Both the position numbers and the translations under genes were made by a program. A model generated the notes under the pieces. That model was given only the letters and a program-made list of their open reading frames with translations. It had not been told where the DNA came from and did no database searches. From positions 1 through 11,513 of the forward strand of contig CALAQT010000006.1 of the NCBI GenBank assembly GCA_937888775.1: 11,513 nucleotides of DNA. The letters are read 5' to 3'. Shown piece by piece: positions 1-7,261 of the stretch (position 1 is its first letter; each line of letters starts with the position of its first letter). Source of the stretch: an uncultured Actinomycetes bacterium (lineage in GTDB: Bacteria > Actinomycetota > Thermoleophilia > Solirubrobacterales > Solirubrobacteraceae).

Positions 1-584
1 GGCAACCCCAGCTTGACCTATGAGCAGTCGTTCGCGAGGTGCGCGGTTTCCGCGCAGCAGGGCTATGGCTCGCGTCGTCAGGATGCTTGCGGCAGAGCGA
101 AACCGGGTGCCGGTCCATGGTTCAGTCCGCGCCTGCGGCGTCCAATCCCCTGTCCGGTGAGCGAAGCGTGCGAACGCACAGCCGCGCCGCAGGGCCGTGC
201 GGTGCACGGTCGTTCGGCCGTGGCACTAGCGTGAGCGCGTCGGCTCGTTCGACACGGTTTGGGCGGCGAGTTCCAGCGAGATTGCGGCTTACGCGGTTTG
301 TTCTGGAGGTCTGCAGTGACGGCGAGCGCTTCTTGGCGAAGCTTCCCGCGAGAGACGCATGCGCACGCGGCGTCGTGCTGAATGGTCTCATCGTTTCCGT
401 AGTTCCTACGGCGCTGCTTGCGGCGTGCATCCGATTCCGGACGCCCGCGATCTGGCCAGACTTCAAAGCTCGGCAAACCGACAAGGACAGCGTGATGGTT
501 CTCATCGCGAAGAAGAAGAGCCATGAGAGCAGCAGTGCCTACGGCCCGAGGTACTCGACGCGATCGCCGCACGGGCGGTGACTC
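1..584. other. Left-end region without a recognisable gene
   Basis: Several frames are open for long stretches here on both strands, as expected for GC-rich DNA, but their translations are rich in Arg, Ser, Ala and Cys. They show no domain, signal peptide or membrane segment I can recognise. The only detail of note is a 28-codon frame at 495-581 that starts with ATG, has AAGGA about 7 bases upstream, and ends 3 bases before the ATG at 585. It is too short and too featureless to call as a gene. Confidence 0.4.
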
Positions 585-821
585 ATGGCAACCTCGCGCG
601 CGCCAGCAATGACCACGCCAGCAGAGCAAGCCATTCTCGACCTGCTCGAGCAGCACGACGCCAAAGGCCCCGACGCACCTGACTGGATTCACACGAGGCG
701 CCATCATTTCGAGCGGGGCATGCTGCTCCTGGCCCTCGATCGAGTCCGTAACGCCGAAGCACACGCGCGCACGTTCGATCTCGGTGATCGCTCGACTTGG
801 GACAGCCCGCTCGGATTCTGA
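585..821 (+). CDS. Possible small protein of unknown function (78 aa)
   Basis: I do not recognise this protein. The frame encodes 78 residues that read more like a soluble protein than the surrounding frames do. An acidic helix-like stretch (AEQAILDLLEQHD, about residues 13-25) is followed by a His/Arg-rich turn (TRRHHFERG) and a second helical stretch (LLLALDRVRNAEAHARTFDLG). There is no signal peptide, membrane segment or metal-binding pattern. The third codon position is mostly G or C. Against it, no good ribosome binding site precedes the ATG at 585 or the internal ATG at 609, and no recognisable partner gene lies nearby. It could be a chance open frame or the remnant of a larger gene, because the same frame is open upstream to 39 apart from the stop at 579-581. 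Confidence 0.35.
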   Translation: MATSRAPAMTTPAEQAILDLLEQHDAKGPDAPDWIHTRRHHFERGMLLLALDRVRNAEAHARTFDLGDRSTWDSPLGF

Positions 822-1471
822 AACGCGGCACGACACCGCCGGCACCGGAAGCGTGTCCAGTCCGTCGTGAGCCTCCGAACCGTACTCACGTTGGTCCCGG
901 GCCCTGGAGCACGGTGGCGTCACCGGCCCGCCGCGACGGACCCACCCCTCTCCGACTTGCTGACACTCCGGACCGATCAAGCGCCACCGCCGCCGCACCC
1001 ACAAGGATGGCCATTCGCCTCGGACTAGGCGAGGTGGATCGCCGTCGTTCGGCAGATCGGCAACGCCCAGGACGTCGATCCCCCGTGGGCTATCTCCGAC
1101 ACGATCCACCGGGCCGAGCGACCGCACGTTGCCGCGGACGACAGTTGTGGGTCGTCCCGAGACGAAAACGGAGCTGCCACATCGCAGCGGGCACCCTCTC
1201 CTCGCCAAGCTCGCGTCGCGTGCAGGCGCTCGGCGCGGAGCGGAACACGAGCGCCCCCGTGTCCGCGCAAACGAGGACAGGCGTTGCCGTCGGCGAGATG
1301 CGCGTCCCGTGAGCGAAGCAGGAGCGCGATGCGGTGCGCGGAACGCGCCTGCCTCTCCTCAAATGCGGTCGTGTCGAGCGGACTGCTGCTTGCCACCAGA
1401 CGCAGTCATGTGCGCGCGGGCCAAAGGATCGTGGCAAGACCGGCGCTCCTACTGCAGCGACGCGCGACTGT
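822..1471. other. Intergenic or decayed region, no supported gene
   Basis: I see no convincing gene in these 650 bases. One + strand frame is open from about 1029 to 1478 without an ATG, GTG or TTG start in its first 250 bases. Its first 40 or so codons give a protein-like stretch (including WIAVVRQIGNAQDVDPPWAI) with mostly G or C third positions. The rest turns into Arg/Ala/Ser-rich sequence typical of noncoding GC-rich DNA. This may be the trace of a degraded gene, but I cannot name a family. Confidence 0.35.
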
Positions 1472-1708
1472 TCAATAGCCGGGCTTCTGCAGGTGGTCGA
1501 GTTCGCCCACCACCACAATGCTCGTCGCGACCCAGCGCCACGACATTGATCCGCCCAGTACCGTCGCGTAGATCGTTCCTCCGCCGCCGCACTGTTTGGG
1601 CCCGGAGGTGATCCGTTCGCGGTAGACGTGGAGAATCCCCTGTGCGCTGCTTAGCTGCAGCTGGCCACCGCAATGCAGGCTGGGGTAGCTGATCGTTCCA
1701 GCGATCGC
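1472..1708 (-). pseudogene. Out-of-frame C-terminal domain of the lipoprotein gene
   Basis: Read on the - strand in the frame ending with TGA at 1472-1474, this stretch gives about 78 codons of coherent beta-rich protein. It begins AIAGTISYPSLHCGGQLQL, continues with a YRERITSGPKQCGGGGTIYA segment and then SMSWRW. The pattern of a GTISYPSL strand, one Cys, an RE-x-I strand and a second Cys before a Gly-rich turn resembles a small C-terminal domain I recall from actinobacterial secreted proteins; I cannot name the family. It joins smoothly to TVTGSSRE of the upstream lipoprotein if one base is restored near 1706-1712. The shift is either a real mutation or a sequencing error. Confidence 0.6.
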
Positions 1709-2361
1709 TCCCGGCTGCTACCGGTCACGGTCATCTCCACGAAGTAGCTCTGCGTCGTCGTGCCCGGCCCATGTTGAGTCACGTTCCCGTCCCAGTAACC
1801 GATCACGTCGCTGTTATGGACGCCGAGCGCCACCAGCACGGCAACGAGGTTCGCCGAGGCGTAGGCCGCTGGCGAGGACTTCCAGGCGTGGACCGCTGCG
1901 CGGATGGCGGTCGGGTCACGCGCCAGAACCGCCGTGAGTATCTTCTCGCTGTTGCCGAGATCAGCGTGAATGCTCGCGATGTAGTTCTGTAGCGGCACCG
2001 CCACCGAGGGCGGGGATGTGAGCCTCGCCAACCCATCGGTGAACGTCGAGTTGGCGGCCTGGAATGCCCGAATCTCGCTAGCCTCGGCATCGTAGTTGGT
2101 GCCACGGCAGCAGGCTGCTCCGTACCGCATCGCCGCGGCGAAGAATCCGTCGAGCAGCGGTGCCGCCTTTGCGTTGAACTGCGCCACGCCGGCAGCCGCA
2201 GCGGTGGAGGTCCCGGTCGTGCTCGTGGCGGTCGGCGAGGGCGCGGCCGCGGGCGAGCTGCTCGTGCTACTCCCGCCGCCGCAGCCAGCGAACGCGAGCG
2301 TCGCGGTGCCCATTGCAACCGCTCCGAACCTGCTGATCCGGGCACTCTTCGGATTCCTCAT
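1651..2361 (-). CDS. Secreted lipoprotein of unknown function, C-terminus altered by frameshift
   Basis: The open frame encodes 236 residues. The N-terminus has basic residues, a short hydrophobic stretch and a lipobox-like FAGC with Cys at residue 27. A Gly/Ser/Thr/Pro/Ala-rich linker follows (residues 28-57), typical of lipoproteins anchored outside the membrane. Residues 58-165 look like an alpha-helical domain (AQFNAKAAPLLDGFFAAAMR; paired Cys in GAACCRG). From about residue 190 a beta-rich segment begins (TQSYFVEMTVTGSS). After residue 210 the frame becomes Arg/Ser-rich and ends early, whereas another frame continues the beta-rich domain (separate entry), so this ORF is probably a frameshifted version of a gene of about 290 codons. 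The start is supported by AGAGAGG eight bases upstream. I do not know its function; a substrate-binding or cell-surface role is only a guess. Confidence 0.72.
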   Translation of the reverse strand: MRNPKSARISRFGAVAMGTATLAFAGCGGGSSTSSSPAAAPSPTATSTTGTSTAAAAGVAQFNAKAAPLLDGFFAAAMRYGAACCRGTNYDAEASEIRAFQAANSTFTDGLARLTSPPSVAVPLQNYIASIHADLGNSEKILTAVLARDPTAIRAAVHAWKSSPAAYASANLVAVLVALGVHNSDVIGYWDGNVTQHGPGTTTQSYFVEMTVTGSSRERSLERSATPACIAVASCS

Positions 2362-2369
2362 CCGCGCAT

Positions 2370-2376
2370 CCTCTCT
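2370..2376 (-). promoter_or_regulatory. Ribosome binding site of the lipoprotein gene
   Basis: On the - strand the sequence AGAGAGG lies eight bases before the ATG at 2361-2359. It fixes the start of the lipoprotein ahead of its lipobox. I could not identify a confident promoter further upstream. Confidence 0.6.
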
Positions 2377-3060
2377 AGCCAGTTCCGCCTGGCTCGATTC
2401 TGAACCCCGGCGCAGCCGCGATAGTCGGCCTGAACCACCGGCTTCCTATTCTGACGACTAACCGCCCCGGCGCGCCCGCAAGGGCTGCACGACACATGCT
2501 CGCGGCCCATCATGGGCAGCCACCGACGCTAACTCGCCCGGCCCCCTTTTGACGACCGCGGTCGCCCACACCCCGGGCTCAGTAGTTCGCCGCGCCACCG
2601 GCCCAGAACCGCATCTAGGAAGGCCATCGCGCTCGCCGGATCGCGCGGACGGAACGCCGGCGAAGCACTCGCCTCCTACCGACCCGACGCCTGCGGCGGA
2701 CGACGACCGGGCTGGCGTCCGAGCCTGACGCGCTGCTCCTTCCCGGCGGTAGCAGCCACGCCCGCTTGACCGGTGAAATGGCCGCTCCTGGGTGCAATCC
2801 GGCAGCCTCAGCAGACCGCTGACCGATCGCCGAGACAGCCGGTCCGGAACGGACGCAGCAGCAACCTCGGCGGCGGACAAGAGTTCCGCGTCGATGGCAA
2901 AGCAGGTGCTTCACCGATCGGGCCGCCGACCCTCCTGTTCGCCAGAAGCAGGGGCCGCCGTCCCGGAGGGAGCGCCGCGCCATTGTTGGCGGAACCCCGA
3001 GCAGCCGCAAGCTCGGACTTCCACTAATCGAAACCCCGCACTTCTGCTCCGCTGCTAGAC
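2377..3060. other. Intergenic region without a recognisable gene
   Basis: About 680 bases separate the start of the divergent lipoprotein gene from the first MMPL-like codons. Open frames exist on both strands, but their translations are Arg/Gly/Pro/Ser-rich without domains or good start sites. A complete MMPL gene would have its first membrane helix and first extracytoplasmic domain here. I see no trace of them in any frame, so the missing part appears lost rather than merely frameshifted. Confidence 0.5.
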
Positions 3061-3072
3061 GACCCCCTGATC

Positions 3073-4717
3073 ATGCTGATCACGTTCGGCTCCCTGCTGG
3101 CTGCCGGGATGCCGCTGATCACAGCCGGCCTCGGGCTGATCACGGGGATCGCGCTGGTCGGCCTTGCCACCCACATCACCGACATGTCGAACGTCGCGCC
3201 CGAGCTGGCGGTGATGATCGGGCTCGGCGTCGGCGTGGACTACGCGCTGTTCATCGTCACCCGGTTCAGGGAGAACTACGCCCGAAGCGGTGACGTCACG
3301 GGCGCGGTGATCGAGGCGATGGATACGTCGGGCCGCGCGATCCTGCTAGCCGGAACGACAGTGGTAATCGCGTTGCTGGGCATGTTCGCGACCGGCGTGG
3401 CCTTCATGTACGGGCTCGCGATCGCCTCGGTGCTGGCGGTGCTGCTGACGCTCGCGGCGTCGCTGACGGTGCTGCCGGCGCTGCTGTCGCGATTCGGCGA
3501 GCGGATCGTCCGCCCCAGCCGTTCGGCGCGTCGGCGCGAGGCGCGCGGTCAGGCGGCGCGCGAGTCGAGCTGGCGGCGCTGGAGTCTGACCGTGCAGGCT
3601 CACCCGATCCCGCTCGCGGTCGCGTCGTTGGCGGTGATGCTGATCTGCCTGATCCCGATGCTGTCGATGCGCCTTGACTCGAGCGACGCGGGCAACGACC
3701 CGTCCAGCACCAGCACCTACCACGCCTTCAACCTGCTCTCGGCCGGCTTCGGCGCCGGCTTCAACGGACCGCTGCTGGTCGCCGTCGAGCTGCACGGCGC
3801 GCAGCCGGGGACGGCCCTGCCGCAGATCCGCGACGCCGTCGCCCACACGTCCGATGTCGTCGCGGTGACGCCGCCGCGAGTGTCGCCGAGCGGCCGGGTC
3901 GCGGTGTTCGAGGCCTACCCCGGCTCGGCCCCGCAGGCGCAGGCGACCACCGACCTCGTCAACCGGCTGCGCCATCAGGTGCTGCCACCGCTGAAGCAAA
4001 AGCTCTCCGTCAACGCGCTGGTCGGCGGCTTCACGGCAGGCTCGATCGACTTCTCAAACGTGCTCGCCGGCAAGCTGCCGCTGTTCATCGGGATCGTCGT
4101 CGTGCTGTCGGCGCTGCTGCTGTTCGTGATCTTCCGCTCGCTGGTGATCCCACTGCAGGCCGGCCTGATGAACCTGCTCAGCATCGGCGGCGCGCTCGGC
4201 GCCACCGTCGTGGTCTTCCAATCGGGCTTTCTGTCGGGCGTGCTCGGTATCTCCAAGGGCCCGGTTGAGCCGTGGATCCCCGGTGCTGATGTTCGCCGTG
4301 GTGTTCGGGCTCTCGATGGACTACGAGGTCTTCCTGGTCTCGCGCGTGCGCGAGGAGTGGGTTCGCCACGGCGACGCGACCCGCGCGGTCGCCGACGGGA
4401 TCGCCTTCACCGGCCGCGTGATCACCGCCGCCGCGGCGATCATGGTCTGCGTCTTTCTCTCGTTCATGCTGGGAGACGAGCGCTCGATCAAGGAGTTCGG
4501 CTTCGGCCTGGCGGCCGCGGTGTTCCTGGACGCGCTGGTCGTCAGATGCGTGCTGCTGCCGGCCGTGCTCGAGTTGCTCGGCCCGCTCACGTGGCGGCTG
4601 CCCAAGGCGCTTGACCGGCGGCTGCCGCGGATCGCGATCGAGGGCCACGCCGCAGCCCAGCAGCGACACACGCACACCGAGCCAGACGAGCGCCAGGAAA
4701 CCGAAGCTCGCGCCTGA
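3073..4717 (+). pseudogene. MMPL/RND-family transporter, 5'-truncated and frameshifted
   Basis: MMPL proteins are proton-driven inner-membrane exporters of lipids, drugs or other hydrophobic compounds, usually about 700-750 residues long. Here the reading starts inside the first transmembrane bundle (LITFGSLLAAG) and keeps the first proton-relay motif GVGVDY (Asp56), the second extracytoplasmic domain (about residues 200-330) and the second bundle. The sequence leaves frame at the C run 4278-4281. Dropping one C restores EPWIPVLMFAVVFGLSMDYE, including the second relay motif GLSMDYE, and carries on to the stop at 4715-4717. Without that correction the first frame runs on as Arg-rich sequence to 4614. 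About 190 N-terminal codons, including TM1 and the first extracytoplasmic loop, are absent, and no Shine-Dalgarno site precedes 3073. The product is unlikely to work as a transporter. The family is clear; the cargo cannot be told. Confidence 0.85.
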
Positions 4718-4723
4718 CCAGCT

Positions 4724-4745
4724 CGCGAGCGCGTTGGCGCTCGCG
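4724..4745 (+). terminator. Hairpin terminator candidate after the MMPL gene
   Basis: A perfect 9-bp stem (CGCGAGCGC with GCGCTCGCG) encloses a GTTG loop, starting 6 bases after the MMPL stop codon. No T-run follows, which is common for high-GC actinobacterial terminators. It separates the MMPL gene from the glycoside hydrolase operon, so the operon probably has its own promoter downstream. Confidence 0.5.
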
Positions 4746-4755
4746 TACGCGTGCG

Positions 4756-4769
4756 CACGCACGTGCGTG
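4756..4769. promoter_or_regulatory. Perfect 14-bp palindrome, candidate operator
   Basis: CACGCACGTGCGTG reads identically on both strands and is centred on CG, 69 bases before the GH3 start codon. LacI-family regulators of sugar-utilisation genes in actinobacteria bind palindromes of this length with a central CG, and such genes often include GH3 glucosidases. The local sequence is rich in CG/GC alternation and has a second palindrome just upstream (CGTGCGCACG, 4750-4759), so chance is a real alternative. No regulator gene lies in the window. Confidence 0.35.
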
Positions 4770-4823
4770 AAGTTTCGTTTGGCGCCGTCGCCTAGCGGGT
4801 AGGGGCACAACGGGACCACCCGC

Positions 4824-4832
4824 GAGGAGAGG
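4824..4832 (+). promoter_or_regulatory. Ribosome binding site of the GH3 gene
   Basis: GAGGAGAGG lies six bases before the ATG at 4839 and is the strongest Shine-Dalgarno site in the window. It supports this start, which gives a complete signal peptide. Confidence 0.75.
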
Positions 4833-4838
4833 TTTGGT

Positions 4839-7253
4839 ATGGCAGATCGTGTTTATGCGGCGGTGAGCAGGGCCCCCCGCCGGCGCGCCAGATTAGGCGC
4901 GATTGTGCTCGCTGCGCTCGCGGTGATGGTGTTCACCGGCGTCTTCGCGGCCGCGCCGTTGGCGCGGACCGTCCGGCAAGGCCGGACGACCCATCACGGG
5001 GTCAGGGTCCACTCCCGCCGCCACTCGGTGGCACATGTGACCCAGAAGGAGGCCTACGCCTACGCCACCAGTGAGCTGCCGAAGCTGACGGTCGCGGAGA
5101 AATTCGGCCAGCTGACGATGGCGGGTCCGACGACACTGCTCAGCACGCTCGAGCAGCAGGCGTGCCAAGGGCTCGTCGGCTCGGTCCTCGATCTGACCGG
5201 CGTCGCCAACATCCACGCCGTCCAGGACGCGGCGACCGCGCCCGGCTGCCATCCCGGGATCCCGCTGATCTTCTCGCTCGACGTGATCCACGGCTACAAG
5301 ACGATGTTCCCGGCGCCGATCGGCGAGGCGTCGAGCTGGGACCCGTCGCTGGTGCAGAACGACGAGTCGGTATCGGCCTTGGAAGCAAGCTCCGACGGTC
5401 TCAAGTGGACCTTCAACCCGATGGTCGACATCTCCCGTGACCCCCGCTGGGGTCGCGTCGTCGAAGGCGCGGGAGAGGATCCGTACCTCGGCTCGGCGAT
5501 CGCCGCGGCCAAGGTCACGGGCTATCAGGGCTCGGACTTCTCGGCGGCGGACAGGATGGCCGCGACGATCAAGCACTTCGGCGCCTACGGCGCCCCTGTC
5601 GCGGGCCGCGAATACAACACGGTCGACATGTCGACCCAGCAGCTGTTCAACGACTATCTGCCGCCGTACAAGGCTGCGGTCGATGCCGGAGCGGCGACCG
5701 TGATGAGCTCGTTCAACTCGCTCAACGGCGTCCCCAACACCGCTAACCCGTACCTGCTTACCAAGGTACTGCGCAACATGTGGGGCTTCAACGGCACGGT
5801 GGTCAGCGACTACCAGGCCGTCCAGGAGCTCGAGAGCCCCGGCTTCGGCTACGCCAACGGCCCGGCGCAGGCCGCGCAGAAGGCGCTCAACGCGGGACTC
5901 GACATCGAGATGGCGGTGCAGGTTGACTGCAACGCAAACCCGATCGAGTCCACGTTTGACTGCACCGGACCGCAGCAGGTCGGACACGGGATCTCGATGA
6001 CGCAGCTCAACAACGCCGTGCTGCACGTGCTCGAGCTCAAGTATCTGGCCGGCATGATTGCCAATCCGGACCCCGGCAGCACTACGGCCGTCGCGAACAA
6101 CACGCTGACGCAGAGCAACCTGAACGCTGCCAAGGCATCGGCCGACGAGTCGCAGGTGCTGCTCGAGAACCACAACGGCGCGCTGCCGCTGAGCAAGACT
6201 CTGTCCTCGATCGCGGTCATCGGGCCGCTGGCCAACGCCCCGATGGACCAGCTCGGCCCCGACGTGCCGATCGGCTATGACGCGAACGCGGCCAGCCACA
6301 TCGTGACCGTGCTCGACGGAATCAAGGCCGACGACCCGGGCGCGACGGTCAACTACCAGCAGGGGTGCGACCCCGACACGACGGGCACAAACGGCTACCC
6401 ACCGGAGCCGTGCAACTCGACTGCCGGCTTCCCGGCGGCGGTCGCCGCTGCACAGGGTGCGCAGGAGACGGTGGTCGTGCTCGGTGAGCCCTCGGCTGAC
6501 AGCGGCGAGGCGTCCTCGCGGACCCACATCAACCTGCCCGGCGACGAGCTGCAACTGGTCCAGGAGATCGCCGCGACCACCCAGCACTACGTGGTCGTGC
6601 TGATGAACGGCCGGCCGCTGACGATCCCGTGGCTGCAGGCCAACGCACCGGCGCTGCTCGAGAGCTGGTACCCGGGGACCGAGGGCGGCAAGTCCGTCGC
6701 CGACATCCTGTTCGGCAACGTCAACCCGAGCGGCAAGCTGCCGATGTCGTTCCCGTACGACACTGGGCAGATCCCGGTCTCCTACAACGAGCTGCCGACA
6801 GGCCGCCCGTATGACCCCAACAACAAGTACACGTCCAGGTACCTCGACGCCCCCAACGAGCCGCTGTACCCGTTCGGCTACGGGCTCTCCTACTCGACGT
6901 TCACGGTCGGAGCGCCGACTCTGTCGTCGGCCAGCATTGGGACCAGCGGGACCGAGACGGTGACGGCCACGGTGACCAACACGGGCACGACGACCGGCAC
7001 CGACGTGGCTCAGCTGTACATCCACGAGGATTACAGGAGCATCGTACAACCGGTCGAGAAGCTCGAGGGCTTCCAGCGGGTGACGCTGAAAGCCGGCCAG
7101 TCAAAGACGGTCAGGTTCAAGCTCACCAGCCAGAACCTCGGCTTCTACAACAACCACGCGCAGTTCGTGGTCGAGCCCGGTCCGGTCGACGTCTGGGTCG
7201 GCGACAGCTCGCTGGCCGACGACGGGACGCCGGTCACGTTCAACATCAATTAG
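4839..7253 (+). CDS. bglX: Secreted GH3 beta-glucosidase, BglX type
   Basis: GH3 retaining beta-glucosidases remove glucose from the non-reducing end of beta-glucosides and oligosaccharides. The 804-residue protein starts with a signal peptide (basic residues 11-18, hydrophobic 19-41, likely cut after PLA at 42), so it acts outside the cell or at its surface. The GH3 N-terminal barrel spans about residues 85-400, with substrate-binding DVIHG (Asp148), KHF (Lys245-His246) and the catalytic nucleophile Asp324 in VVSDY. The C-terminal GH3 domain (about 435-690) has the SGEASSRT motif, whose Glu557 fits the acid/base of BglX-like enzymes. It ends with the family signature NPSGKLPMSFP and the YPFGYGLSYSTF segment. 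A fibronectin III-like domain (about 704-790) completes the protein. All key residues are present. The next gene starts 8 bases downstream and encodes a GH144-like protein. By analogy with known GH3-GH144 pairs, the natural substrate is probably sophoro-oligosaccharides; the specificity is inferred from context only. Confidence 0.93.
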   Translation: MADRVYAAVSRAPRRRARLGAIVLAALAVMVFTGVFAAAPLARTVRQGRTTHHGVRVHSRRHSVAHVTQKEAYAYATSELPKLTVAEKFGQLTMAGPTTLLSTLEQQACQGLVGSVLDLTGVANIHAVQDAATAPGCHPGIPLIFSLDVIHGYKTMFPAPIGEASSWDPSLVQNDESVSALEASSDGLKWTFNPMVDISRDPRWGRVVEGAGEDPYLGSAIAAAKVTGYQGSDFSAADRMAATIKHFGAYGAPVAGREYNTVDMSTQQLFNDYLPPYKAAVDAGAATVMSSFNSLNGVPNTANPYLLTKVLRNMWGFNGTVVSDYQAVQELESPGFGYANGPAQAAQKALNAGLDIEMAVQVDCNANPIESTFDCTGPQQVGHGISMTQLNNAVLHVLELKYLAGMIANPDPGSTTAVANNTLTQSNLNAAKASADESQVLLENHNGALPLSKTLSSIAVIGPLANAPMDQLGPDVPIGYDANAASHIVTVLDGIKADDPGATVNYQQGCDPDTTGTNGYPPEPCNSTAGFPAAVAAAQGAQETVVVLGEPSADSGEASSRTHINLPGDELQLVQEIAATTQHYVVVLMNGRPLTIPWLQANAPALLESWYPGTEGGKSVADILFGNVNPSGKLPMSFPYDTGQIPVSYNELPTGRPYDPNNKYTSRYLDAPNEPLYPFGYGLSYSTFTVGAPTLSSASIGTSGTETVTATVTNTGTTTGTDVAQLYIHEDYRSIVQPVEKLEGFQRVTLKAGQSKTVRFKLTSQNLGFYNNHAQFVVEPGPVDVWVGDSSLADDGTPVTFNIN

Positions 7254-7261
7254 CAGGCGAT

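Noticed and set aside
78..1208. A 376-codon open frame on the - strand in the left flank
   Set aside because: It is long, but its composition is Arg/Cys/Ser-rich with no helices, strands or domain pattern and no ribosome site. Long stop-free frames are common in DNA of this GC content.
4721..4730. The short palindrome GCTCGCGAGC after the MMPL stop
   Set aside because: It overlaps the longer 9-bp hairpin at 4724-4745, which explains it better; a 10-bp GC-rich palindrome alone is expected by chance.
4893..7049. A 718-codon open frame on the - strand opposite the GH3 gene
   Set aside because: It is the mirror of a strongly GC-biased gene. Its translation is Arg/Val/Gly/Asp-rich with no domain, whereas the + strand frame has all GH3 motifs.
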